Below are positions 49,934 to 58,227 of a stretch of 64,000 bases of DNA, piece after piece. The stretch lies in assembly GCA_035528065.1 (NCBI GenBank), contig DATKZH010000164.1, positions 1-64,000 on the forward strand. Reading direction: 5' to 3'. Origin of the DNA: DATKZH01 sp035528065 (GTDB lineage Bacteria > Planctomycetota > Planctomycetia > Pirellulales > Thermoguttaceae). Each line of letters starts with the position of its first letter. Positions within the stretch are counted from its first letter, which is position 1. The translations under genes were made by a program, and so were the position numbers. The notes below the pieces were generated by a model that saw only the letters and a program-made list of their open reading frames with translations, was not told where the DNA came from and did no database searches.

Positions 49934-50596
49934 CTAGGCCCCTCGGATCCGCTCGACGATGGCTCGGGCGTGGGCGGCCCGATCGGTAATCGTCTGCCAG
50001 CTCTCGCTTTGCACGTCGGCCCGCGGGGCCAGCCACGAGCCGCCCACGGCCAGCACGTTGGACGCTTCGAGGTACTGCCGGCAGTTCTCGGCCTTCAGAC
50101 CGCCCAGCGGGATAAAGCGGACGCCGAGATGGGCGTACGGCCCGGCCATGCTCTTCAAGTAGGCCATGCCGCCGGAAGCCTCGGCGGGGAAGAACTTGAC
50201 GTCCGGACAGCCCAGCTCCAGGGCGGCCTCCAGGTCGGACGCCGTGGCCACGCCGGGCGCGAACGGCAGGCCCACTCGCTGGGCCTCCTCGACGACCCGG
50301 CGGTTCAGCCCCGGGGCCACGCCGAACGCGGCCTTCGCCTCGGCCACCTGGCGGACCTGCTCGGGCGTGAGGATCGTGCCGATGCCGGGGAGCATCTCGG
50401 GCACCTCGGCCGCGATGGCACGCAGGGCGTCCAGGGCGGCGGGCGTGCGGAGCGTCAGCTCCATCACGTCGATCCCGCCTTTCACGAGTGCCCGGGCCAG
50501 CGGCACCGCGTGCTTCGCCTCGTCGACGACCAGCACCGCCACCACGCCGCAGCGGCCGATCCGTTCGGTAAGCTCTGGGGGAAGTTGAGAGTTCAT
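49934..50596 (-). CDS. eda: KDPG/KHG aldolase (2-dehydro-3-deoxy-phosphogluconate aldolase)
   Basis: 220 residues, normal for this class I aldolase. MELTLRT (Glu46, Arg50, Thr51) forms the active-site strand, GIGTILTPEQ follows, and DVKFFPAEA places the Schiff-base Lys134. FIPLGGLKAEN is the phosphate-binding turn. It cleaves KDPG, and in related enzymes other 2-keto-3-deoxy acids, to pyruvate and an aldehyde. It continues the minus-strand series of dehydratase, sugar transporter and GH127 genes that starts near 60 kb, interrupted by the foreign pair on the plus strand. Cytoplasmic. Confidence 0.92.
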   Translation of the reverse strand: MNSQLPPELTERIGRCGVVAVLVVDEAKHAVPLARALVKGGIDVMELTLRTPAALDALRAIAAEVPEMLPGIGTILTPEQVRQVAEAKAAFGVAPGLNRRVVEEAQRVGLPFAPGVATASDLEAALELGCPDVKFFPAEASGGMAYLKSMAGPYAHLGVRFIPLGGLKAENCRQYLEASNVLAVGGSWLAPRADVQSESWQTITDRAAHARAIVERIRGA

Positions 50597-50844
50597 GGCT
50601 GGAGCGTTCAGGGTTCAGGGGTCAGGATTTGTGGGCGGAGTCCAGCGTACCCGACGTTGCGTCCTCTCACAAGTGGTGAGACGGTCCGGTAGTGCTACAG
50701 AAAGACTCAGCGCCAAGAAAGAAGCTGGACAAATGCCGGGGAATTGGCGACAATATCGAGGAAGGTGGCAAACAGGAGCCACAGTCAGCGCGATATAGAT
50801 CCCTGTTCTGGATGTTGAGACGTACACACCCCGGTGATTTCGTT

Positions 50845-51357
50845 ATGACGCGCATTCTCGCGGACGAGGAGATCGACCGGTTGCTGATGGAAAGGAAGCC
50901 CCTCCCTGAGAATTGGCGCAAGCGGCTGGAGCCGCGACAGAAAGCACGCGAAGCACACCGGAGAAGGCTATATAAAGTCCAGGGTGAAGATGGGCATCAG
51001 TTCCGGATACATGTCCGCGATAGCACGATAGGACTATTTGATTTTTCCATCATCCTAGTGTTTGTGGACGTAGATGGCGTAGAGTACCCGCTTATCCGAT
51101 TCAACGGCAAACACCCGTCGGACCACACGAACAAGTGGGAGAAGAAACGCTGCAAGCCAAACGCACGATTTCGCAATCAGTTCCACATACACAGGGCAAC
51201 CGAGCGGTATCAGATTGACCCTCAGTGTAGAATTGATGGGTACGCTGAAGTAACCTCGCGTTACCATTCGTTTGGCTCGGCATTGGAGGCCTTCGTGAAA
51301 TCGAACGGATTTGAAATCAAACGAGACATGCCGAACGATCAACCTACTTGGTTTTGA
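50845..51357 (+). CDS. Unknown protein, first gene of a foreign two-gene module
   Basis: 170 residues from the ATG at 50845 (GGTGATTTCGTT upstream). The N-terminal 45 residues are basic and helical (RKRLEPRQKAREAHRRRLYK). The rest is an alpha/beta domain with IILVFVDVDGVEYPLIRFNG, a His-rich stretch (KHPSDHTNK, FHIHRATERYQ) and SFGSALEAFVKSNGF. It recalls small uncharacterised partners of DUF1828 proteins that carry HIHxATE-like motifs, but I cannot name the family. The AT content and rare-codon use are visibly higher than in all neighbours. Thirteen bases separate it from the DUF1828 gene. Antitoxin, adaptor or effector roles are all open. Confidence 0.75.
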   Translation: MTRILADEEIDRLLMERKPLPENWRKRLEPRQKAREAHRRRLYKVQGEDGHQFRIHVRDSTIGLFDFSIILVFVDVDGVEYPLIRFNGKHPSDHTNKWEKKRCKPNARFRNQFHIHRATERYQIDPQCRIDGYAEVTSRYHSFGSALEAFVKSNGFEIKRDMPNDQPTWF

Positions 51358-51370
51358 GGTATCAACGCAA

Positions 51371-52144
51371 ATGGATACGGACAGCCTAATATCCGAGATT
51401 CGCCGAAAGATTTGCAGCGAAATCGACATCGAATCAGAAGGCGTGGATCGCTACATAGTCTATACGCCCTTTGCGTTTGATGACGGCGATCACTTTGTTG
51501 TTCTGCTTCGGAAAAACGGTTCGGGATGGTTTGTGACAGATGAAGGCCATACGTTGATGCACCTAAGCTATTGTGGGGTAGATGTTTCTACTGGCGGCCG
51601 TGCTCGGGTGGTTGAGGAATGTCTCGCTGCACATGATATCGAGAACCATAATGGTGAGCTTAGGCTCGCCGTGCCAGGTGAGGAAGTCGGGGACGCTCTG
51701 TACTCTTTCCTTCAGGCAATAAGCCGCGTCAGCACCGTAACGCAGATGACGCAAGAGCGTGTGGCGTCAACATTCCTAGAAGACTTCTCCAGCGTACTCT
51801 CAGGAATCGTTCCGCCCGAACGGGCGGACTTCAATTGGCATCATCAGCAACGCGATCCAGATGGGCTTTATCCCGTTGATTGCAGAATCAACAACAGCCC
51901 CAAGCCGTGTTTCGTGTTTGCGGTCAATTCGACTGGGAAGTGCAACCATACTACGATAGCATGTCTGATGTTCGAGCGGTGGGGAGAACAGTTTCGCAGT
52001 GTTGTTGTGTTTGAAGACCAGACAACAATAGGGCGACGACAATTGGCGCAACTGACGAATGTTGTTGGGCGGCAGTTCTCTTCTCTGGGAGAGCACGACA
52101 GAATTACCGCCTACTTCCAGGAAGAAATCCTGGGTACACCATGA
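51371..52144 (+). CDS. DUF1828/DUF1829-type protein
   Basis: 257 residues from the ATG at 51371. Residues about 28-117 match DUF1828 as I remember it: YIVYTPFAFDDGDHFVVLLR, SGWFVTDEGHTLMHLSYCGV. Residues about 130-250 would be the DUF1829 part, with NSTGKCNHTTIACLMFERWG. These domains occur mostly in phage, plasmid and island genes with no established biochemistry. No signal peptide or membrane segment. It shares the low G+C of its upstream partner and probably forms an operon with it. Inserted on the plus strand within a minus-strand sugar-acid gene series. Confidence 0.8.
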   Translation: MDTDSLISEIRRKICSEIDIESEGVDRYIVYTPFAFDDGDHFVVLLRKNGSGWFVTDEGHTLMHLSYCGVDVSTGGRARVVEECLAAHDIENHNGELRLAVPGEEVGDALYSFLQAISRVSTVTQMTQERVASTFLEDFSSVLSGIVPPERADFNWHHQQRDPDGLYPVDCRINNSPKPCFVFAVNSTGKCNHTTIACLMFERWGEQFRSVVVFEDQTTIGRRQLAQLTNVVGRQFSSLGEHDRITAYFQEEILGTP

Positions 52145-52293
52145 ACCTTGTCGATTGCCATATGATTTACTCTGATGTGTAGATACCGGCATAATCAACG
52201 CTGTTCTCTGTGGTCCACTGATGACAAATAGGGGCCGTTTTGTGGCCGCGGAAGGCTGGACCAACGATCTCCACGTGGGTTCGCCCGCGGCGG

Positions 52294-52498
52294 CTATTCC
52301 AATAGCCGCTTGGCGAAGCAGAAGGCGGCGTCGCGCCGCTCGTCGTAGTCCTCCTCGTCCGGATTGAAGCTTGTCACCCGAACCACCGGCCGTACCGATT
52401 CGATATACCGGCCGCCGCCGAGATAGATCGCCGTATGCGTGATCTTGCCGCGCTCGCCCAGGAAGTAGAGGGTGTCGCCTCGGCGCGGTCGATCACGG
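52294..52498 (-). pseudogene. C-terminal fragment of an NlpC/P60 cell-wall peptidase
   Basis: Reading the minus strand from about 52498 to the TAG at 52294 gives RGDTLYFLGERGKITHTAIY, then LGGGRYIESVRP and FCFAKRLLE, the C-terminal part of an NlpC/P60 domain with its catalytic-His segment (ITHTAIYLG). The N-terminal half with the catalytic Cys is missing. The fragment begins directly after the stop codon of the dehydratase gene in another frame, so a deletion or recombination probably joined the two. No start codon or ribosome site for it is evident. Confidence 0.75.
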
Positions 52499-53650
52499 TC
52501 ATCGGACCTCCGTCTGGTGGACTTGAAAGGCCGTCATGGCGGACCGATCGGGCAGGACGCCGAGTCCCGGGCCGGGGGGCACCCGCGCGGAGCCGTCGTC
52601 GATCCGGACCGAGGTCTCGAAGATCTCGTCGCGCAAGGCATTCGGCGTACGATCGTATTCGAGCCAGGGGGCGGGCATCTCCGCCCGGCCCGGCTCCCGA
52701 TAGCTTGCCGCCAACAAGTGCGTGGCCGCCGCCAGGTTGAGCATCGTCCCCCAGACGTGCGGTATCACGTTGACCCCGTGCGACGAGGCGACCGCCCGGA
52801 TCTTCAACGCCTCGGACGGCCCGCCGCAGTAGGCCAGGTCGGGCTGGGCGATCTGCACGCCGCCGGGGCCCAAAAGCCGCTGGAAGCCGAATCGCGTCTG
52901 CTCGCACTCGCCCGAGGCGATCGCCAGGTCGACTTTCTCGTGCAGCGCCCGATGCAGCTCGGGATGCTCGGGCGAGAGCGGCTCCTCGAACCAGGCGAAC
53001 CGCGCCTCGTCCAGGGCCTTGCCCACGCGGATCGCCTCCGGCAGGTCGTAGGCGTGGTTGGCGTCGGCCATCAGCGTCATCTCGGGCAGGGCGTCGCGGA
53101 TCGTCTCGATCAGGCGGAGGTCGAAGGCGACGTTCTTTCCGACCTTGATCTTCAGCGCCCGATAGCCCTGATCGCGGTAGCCGGTCGCCTCGCGGGCCAA
53201 CGCCTCGATCAGGGCGTCTTCCGGCAACTTCTTGAAGTACATCCCGGTCGCGTAGCAGGGCACGCTCTCGTGGTAGCGGCCGCCCATCAGGCCCGACACG
53301 GAGCAGCCGAGCGCTTTGCCCTTCAGGTCCCACAACGCCATGTCGATCCCGGAGATCGCGCCCATCATCACGCCGCCCCGGGCGAAGTCGAGCGAGGCCC
53401 GCCACATCTCGTGCCAGAGGACGTCGATTTGCGCCGGGTCCTTTCCCAGCAGGCGGGGCGCGTAGAAGCCCGCCACCGCAGCCTGGTTCACCTCGGCCGG
53501 GCCGTAGCACTCGCCCCATCCGGCGATCCCGCCGTCGGCCAGGATTTCGACCAGAAGCGCGTTGCGCGTGTCGTAGGTCCACTGCGAGAAGCCGAACGGC
53601 TCGTCGAGACGATGACGCAGATGATGGGTACGAATGCACTCGATCTTCAT
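52499..53650 (-). CDS. Enolase-superfamily (mandelate racemase/muconate lactonizing type) dehydratase
   Basis: 383 residues. AGGAAACACC precedes the ATG at 53650. The N-terminal capping domain is followed by the barrel with KIKVGK (the K-x-K base pair), LMADANHAYD and FEEPLSPE for metal ligands, SGECE, and HVWGT near the end with the second catalytic base His. That set fits sugar-acid dehydratases and galactarolactone cycloisomerase-like members better than dipeptide epimerases. It would make a 2-keto-3-deoxy sugar acid, a substrate for the downstream KDPG-type aldolase. The ATGA overlap with the upstream truncated frame hints at coupled translation. Confidence 0.88.
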   Translation of the reverse strand: MKIECIRTHHLRHRLDEPFGFSQWTYDTRNALLVEILADGGIAGWGECYGPAEVNQAAVAGFYAPRLLGKDPAQIDVLWHEMWRASLDFARGGVMMGAISGIDMALWDLKGKALGCSVSGLMGGRYHESVPCYATGMYFKKLPEDALIEALAREATGYRDQGYRALKIKVGKNVAFDLRLIETIRDALPEMTLMADANHAYDLPEAIRVGKALDEARFAWFEEPLSPEHPELHRALHEKVDLAIASGECEQTRFGFQRLLGPGGVQIAQPDLAYCGGPSEALKIRAVASSHGVNVIPHVWGTMLNLAAATHLLAASYREPGRAEMPAPWLEYDRTPNALRDEIFETSVRIDDGSARVPPGPGLGVLPDRSAMTAFQVHQTEVR

Positions 53651-54033
53651 GGTGTTTCCTCTCGTTCCCACGCTCCATGCACTCGATCTTCGCAGCTCGC
53701 AGGGTGGCTCGAGGCACGAGACCCACGCCTCCGACGTGAGAATGTGCGGTTCTTGGTGACGCGGACGCCCGCGGCGTCCGACAGGATGCACCACCGCGTC
53801 GAGCCGACACGGGCGACCTCCAGCAGCCCCGCGGAGTTCTGCCACGGATCGGGCCGCCAGGTGCGTCCCGAGGCACGGTCCACCACGGTCAAGGCGCCGC
53901 TCGTCTGGTCGATCTCGACGGCCAGTCGCTCGTGGGAGAGCGTGGCCGCCGTGGCGACTGCCGGCGTGGTCAGCAGCCAAGCGAAGAGCAGCAACCGGGT
54001 CGGCTTCGAACGTCTGGCACTCGTCAGGCGCAT
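53647..54033 (-). pseudogene. N-terminal remnant of a secreted glycosidase-like protein
   Basis: A signal peptide (SKPTRLLLFAWLLTTPAVATA) is followed by LSHERLAVEIDQTSGALTVV and DRASGRTWRPDPWQ, the usual beginning of large secreted carbohydrate-active proteins of the DUF5696 kind. After about 95 residues the sequence runs into SRRRRGSRASSHPASC, encoded by repeat-like DNA (GGGTGGCTCGAGGCACGAGA), and stops. The body of the gene is therefore lost. The terminal TGA overlaps the ATG of the dehydratase gene as ATGA. Confidence 0.55.
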
Positions 54034-54057
54034 TGCTTGTTCCCATCAGTCTCGAAT

Positions 54058-55188
54058 TCAGTGATATTCGCATTTGAGCGCGGACCATGCGGTTTGGCCG
54101 TCGCAGACCGCAGCCCTGCCGGGCGTGGTCAATCCGGCCTCTTGTCCTTCGGCCGGCTCTGCCTTGAGGCTGTTGGAGAAGCCCAGGATGCATATGGCAC
54201 AGATCAGCACGGCAACGCCGCCGAGCATCGTCTTCAGCGGTCCCGGCGTGCCTTTCCATTCCCCGATCCAGACGGCCAATGCGTTGCTTATGATCAAGGC
54301 CAGGCCCAGGAGTATCGGCCAGCCGATGACCGGCCCGAGCGACTTCATCAACGCGGCGCCTTGGCCGTATACTCCCAGTGCGGCAAACCAGAGCAACCCG
54401 GCGATGACCGCCCATTTGTAGGCAACGAACCCTCCTTGGACCTTGAAGGTGCCGAACGAGCGGTTCTTGATCAAGAGGATCAACGCGTAACCGGCGTTCA
54501 TTGCATAGGCTCCGACCAGCACGACGACCCATCGGGCGAGCGCCGTATTACGTTCCAGCGATCCGGCTTCCCGGGCCACGTCTCCGATCGATTCCGTGGC
54601 GGCAAAGCCGACGTTCAACAGACCCGACAACACGCCGCTCGTGATGGCAATAGCGAGCCCGATGCGGAAAGCCGTACCTTGTTGAATGCCTTGGATTTCC
54701 TTCCCTTCCGCCGATTGGATTTCGTCGCGTTTGATGCCGGCGTAGGCGACGATGGCTACGCCGATCAGCAAGGCCACCATGCCGCCGATCACGTAAGGCA
54801 GCGCCGGATTGCTGCCGATGTTTTCGATCCCGACCAGCGGAATCAAGGAACCCATCAACGCGGCCAAGCCCATCACAATCCCGTAGGTCAGCGACATCCC
54901 GACGTACCTGACGCTGACGCCGAACATGATTCCGCCGATGCCCCAGAGGAAGCCGTAGAGGGCTCCCTGACCCACGGCCTCGGCGGGGGAGTTCGCCAGA
55001 ACGCTCCAGAGATCGGGTACCACGAAGAAGGCCCAGACCCATGGGAATAGCAGCATGGCGACCGTGGCGTGCACAAGCCACCACGCTTCCCAGGCAAGGG
55101 GTTTGACGTACTTCATCCCCAACCCGAAGGTTCCCTGGAAGAAACTGGCGAAGACCACCAGCAGCAGAGGAAAGAAGACTTCGTTCAT
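54058..55188 (-). CDS. RhaT-like sugar transporter, second paralogue
   Basis: 376 residues, about ten hydrophobic helices. GTFGLGMKYVKPLAWEAWWL and GFLWGIGGIMFGVSVRYVGMSLTYG parallel the RhaT homologue at 23509 (WESFWL, GLLWGVGNLTFGLSVRYLGM) but with low overall identity. It starts at the ATG at 55188 close behind the GH127 gene in the same direction, so it probably imports the sugar that GH127 releases. A polar C-terminal tail of about 45 residues is extra. Substrate inferred from context only. Confidence 0.87.
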   Translation of the reverse strand: MNEVFFPLLLVVFASFFQGTFGLGMKYVKPLAWEAWWLVHATVAMLLFPWVWAFFVVPDLWSVLANSPAEAVGQGALYGFLWGIGGIMFGVSVRYVGMSLTYGIVMGLAALMGSLIPLVGIENIGSNPALPYVIGGMVALLIGVAIVAYAGIKRDEIQSAEGKEIQGIQQGTAFRIGLAIAITSGVLSGLLNVGFAATESIGDVAREAGSLERNTALARWVVVLVGAYAMNAGYALILLIKNRSFGTFKVQGGFVAYKWAVIAGLLWFAALGVYGQGAALMKSLGPVIGWPILLGLALIISNALAVWIGEWKGTPGPLKTMLGGVAVLICAICILGFSNSLKAEPAEGQEAGLTTPGRAAVCDGQTAWSALKCEYH

Positions 55189-55286
55189 GGGCGGCACCCT
55201 CCGGCAATACGAGGCCCTAACATAACCGATCCGGTTTACCGTGTTCGAGTCGTGCAACTCGATTTCGTGGCCGGTGGCCGATCTCG

Positions 55287-57368
55287 TCAACGGAGCGGAA
55301 TCCACACCGTCATCTCGGGCTCGCCGCGGTTGTTCCACGCGAAGTAGGGGATCAGCCGGACGCGGACCTTGCGGGGCTCGCCGGCCGGCAGCTCCTGGTA
55401 GAGCGGCCCCGCCGGGTCGACCTCGGGCACCGCGTAGGCCTCCGTTTCGAGCACCGTCACGCCGCCGAGCAGGCCCGGCTCGAAGCGAACGGTCCACTCC
55501 GCGTCGCGCGCGAGCCGAATCTGCTCGATGCGGACGCCTTCCGGCAGGTCGATCGACTCCAGGCAGTAGACGATCGGCCCCCGCGCGACGGCCACGTGGT
55601 CCCGCGCCTGCTCCACGCGGGGATCGGCCGCCATCATCCGCACGGGCATGGGAAGATTCAGCTCCACCACGTCGCCCGCCTTCCAGACACGCCGCTCGGA
55701 GGCGTAGCTTCCGCTCTGGGCGTCTTCCGCGACCCGCTCGCCGCCCACCGACAGCTCCGCCCCCTTCGCCCAGCCCGGAATGCGCATCCTTAGAGTAAAC
55801 GGCCCGGACGCGGCGACTTCGTCGAGCGTGAGCCGGACTCGCCCGTCCCAAGGGAAGTCGGTCTCCATGGTCAGCCGGACGCGCCCGCCCTCGGGGAGCT
55901 CGATCGTGGCTCGGTTGGCCCCGTAATGGTGGACCCAGAGGCCCTCGGCGTCGGTCGCGTAGAGGCAGCCGTGCCACGAGGCGACCGTGCGCATCAGGTT
56001 CGTGGGGCAGCAGATGTTCCGCTCCCCGGGGTCGAGTCGGCCGTGGTCGTCGTTGCTCAACAGCTCGTGCTCCGGGCCGTGCCACCGCAGGGGATTGGTG
56101 TACGTCCACCCCTTGCCCTCGATGCCCACGCCCGAGAGGATCGCGTTGTAGAGCGAAAGCTCCATCACGTCGGCGAACCGGGCCTCGGGCCTGGCCGCGA
56201 GCATCCGCCAGTTCCACATCAGGTTGCCGATCTGGCCGCAGGTCTCGTTGTACGCGGTCGCGCCGGGCAGGTCGAACGGCAGCCCGGCCGCCTCGTGCAC
56301 CTCGTCGTTGAGGATGACGCGCTCGCCGGGCTTGTGGCTCCGGTTCGAGAGTCCTTTGTGGACCGGGGAGACGCCCCCGGTGACGTACATCTTCTTCCGG
56401 GTCAGGTCGAGCCAGAGCCGCTCGAGGGCCTCGACGAGCGACGGGTCGCCGGTTTCCAGGAAGGCGTCGGCCGCCCCGGCGTAGAGATACGACCAGAAGA
56501 CGGCGTGCCCCACGACCTCCTTCGAATGGCGGAGCGGCACGCGATCCTGATTCAGGTCGGTGTTCCCCGTCGCCCCGCCCCACGGCGCCCGGGGCACCGG
56601 CGGCCGCTTCTTGCCGCGGTTGTCGATGACGATGTTGGCCAGCTCCAGATACCGCTTCTCGCCGGTGGTCCGATAGAGCTCGACCGCGCCCATGATCACC
56701 GACGGGTTAACCGGGCAGTTGATCAGGTAGGGGTTATCGCTGGTGGTGTACTCCTTGTGCAGGAAGTCGGCGACCCGCCGGGCGACCGCGAGGAAGTTCG
56801 TCTTGCCCGTAATGCGATGATGGGCGCACGCCGCGGTGAGCAGGTGGCCCATCGTGTAGACTTCGTGGTATCGGTAGTTGGAGAACCGGTCGATGCCGCG
56901 GAGCGTGGTCTGTGTGGCTAGGTAGCCGTCGGGCGATTGGGCCTTGGCCACCACGGCGATGATCTCGTCCATGTCGTCCAAGAGCTTGGGGTCGCGCGAC
57001 TGCGAGTAGAGGTAGCAGGCCGACTCGATCCACTTGTAGATCCAGGCGTCCTCCCAGAAGCAGCCCTTGGCCTCGCCCTGTTCGAGCCCCGCGGCCACCC
57101 GCAGGTTGTGCCACGCCCAGGGGTCGGCCAGCTCCCAGAGCCGCGGGAGCGTCACCTCGCGGCACTGCCCAAAACGGTCGCCCCAGAAGCCGCCAGTCCA
57201 GCGAACGGCGCCCAGGTCGACGCTTCGCAGCTTGGCAAACGGGCTGGCGTCGGTCTTGATCAGCCCGAAGTCGCGCGACGAAACCGCCTGTTCGGCATGG
57301 GCGGGCGCACGGACCGCGAGGCTCAGCAAAAAGACCATTCCTAGCGGAATGAGCAGGACTCGTCGCAT
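55287..57368 (-). CDS. Secreted GH127 beta-L-arabinofuranosidase-type glycoside hydrolase
   Basis: 693 residues. GGGAGACCTGCCG precedes the ATG at 57368, which opens a signal peptide ending PAHAEQ. The alpha/alpha barrel carries the zinc-thiolate site of GH127: YNETC (Glu375, Cys377) and NICCPTN (Cys453, Cys454), with HEAAG Glu359 in the place of the acid/base. A C-terminal beta domain follows (LRMRIPGWAKGAELSVGGE). In characterised members the first Cys of the pair is the nucleophile and L-arabinofuranose is released. It lies between an M48 peptidase gene and the RhaT-like transporter in one orientation. Confidence 0.93.
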   Translation of the reverse strand: MRRVLLIPLGMVFLLSLAVRAPAHAEQAVSSRDFGLIKTDASPFAKLRSVDLGAVRWTGGFWGDRFGQCREVTLPRLWELADPWAWHNLRVAAGLEQGEAKGCFWEDAWIYKWIESACYLYSQSRDPKLLDDMDEIIAVVAKAQSPDGYLATQTTLRGIDRFSNYRYHEVYTMGHLLTAACAHHRITGKTNFLAVARRVADFLHKEYTTSDNPYLINCPVNPSVIMGAVELYRTTGEKRYLELANIVIDNRGKKRPPVPRAPWGGATGNTDLNQDRVPLRHSKEVVGHAVFWSYLYAGAADAFLETGDPSLVEALERLWLDLTRKKMYVTGGVSPVHKGLSNRSHKPGERVILNDEVHEAAGLPFDLPGATAYNETCGQIGNLMWNWRMLAARPEARFADVMELSLYNAILSGVGIEGKGWTYTNPLRWHGPEHELLSNDDHGRLDPGERNICCPTNLMRTVASWHGCLYATDAEGLWVHHYGANRATIELPEGGRVRLTMETDFPWDGRVRLTLDEVAASGPFTLRMRIPGWAKGAELSVGGERVAEDAQSGSYASERRVWKAGDVVELNLPMPVRMMAADPRVEQARDHVAVARGPIVYCLESIDLPEGVRIEQIRLARDAEWTVRFEPGLLGGVTVLETEAYAVPEVDPAGPLYQELPAGEPRKVRVRLIPYFAWNNRGEPEMTVWIPLR

Positions 57369-57514
57369 CGGCAGGTCTCCCATCTTATCGATTGGCTGGT
57401 GCCCGAGACGTCATCATACCGCAAGCGACCGCAGATTTCATCTGCACCGTTTTCCACGGAGTGCGCCGTGCACGCCCCCGGCAGAACGCGCCCCTGGGTC
57501 CGTCTTTGCGCTGT

Positions 57515-58198
57515 CTACGCCTTTCGTACGTTGGCCAGCCGTTCCTCGAGCGGTGGATGCGTCGAGAACAGTCCCAAATCGGCGTCGGAATCTGTGCCCC
57601 CGGTCGGGCGCTCGCCGAGTCTTCTGAGGAACCGGATAGCTCCGCGTTTGTCGAAGCCGCTGTCTCGAAGCAGTCGCACGGCGAACGAGTCGGCCTCCAA
57701 CTCGGAATCCTTGGAATACTCGCTCAACACAAACGCGCTGGAGAGTGCGGAAGGTGACCACGCGCTCGCGACCGCACTCGTCAGGAGCTTGTCACGCGCA
57801 TGCCGGCAGGCAACGTGCGCAATCTCGTGGGCCAATACGAAGGCCACTTCGTCTTGATTCCAGTCGCAGAACTCCAGAAGGCAACGGGTGACAAAGACCA
57901 GTCCCCCGGGAAGCGCAAAAGCGTTCACTTGAGGCGAACAGACGGGCCGGAAGCGGAAGCGGTACTCGCGTTTCCGTAGGTGCGACGCGAGATACTCACC
58001 TATGTCGCGAACGAACGCCTTGACCGATGGGGCCTCGTCGATGGGAAATCGATCGGCCAACGACGGTGCCAGGGTCTCTCCATACTGTTCCTCGGCACGC
58101 AATGCCTGGGCCTCGCTTCCGGTAAGCTCTTGGCACAGCCAGGCTGCCTTGCGCCAGCGGGGCCGAAGCATCCTTCCGAAGTTGTACCAAATACCCAT
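57515..58198 (-). CDS. M48-family metallopeptidase
   Basis: 227 residues from the ATG at 58198 (GGAGGGGCAGG just upstream). The zinc motif is VLAHEIAHVACRH (His124, Glu125, His128), with the third ligand in SELEADSFAVRLL (Glu168). NAFALPGGLVFVT is the usual strand before the helix, and FSTHPPLEERLANV is the family's end. No membrane segment or signal peptide is visible, unlike HtpX. Likely cytoplasmic or loosely attached protease. It is only 30 bases downstream of the sulfatase stop. Confidence 0.88.
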   Translation of the reverse strand: MGIWYNFGRMLRPRWRKAAWLCQELTGSEAQALRAEEQYGETLAPSLADRFPIDEAPSVKAFVRDIGEYLASHLRKREYRFRFRPVCSPQVNAFALPGGLVFVTRCLLEFCDWNQDEVAFVLAHEIAHVACRHARDKLLTSAVASAWSPSALSSAFVLSEYSKDSELEADSFAVRLLRDSGFDKRGAIRFLRRLGERPTGGTDSDADLGLFSTHPPLEERLANVRKA

Positions 58199-58227
58199 CC
58201 TGCCCCTCCGCCCACGCACCTACGTGT

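Noticed and set aside
50692..50844. Extended start of the first foreign-module gene at 50692
   Set aside because: There is no ATG or ribosome site there; the added residues look non-coding and the ATG at 50845 fits better.
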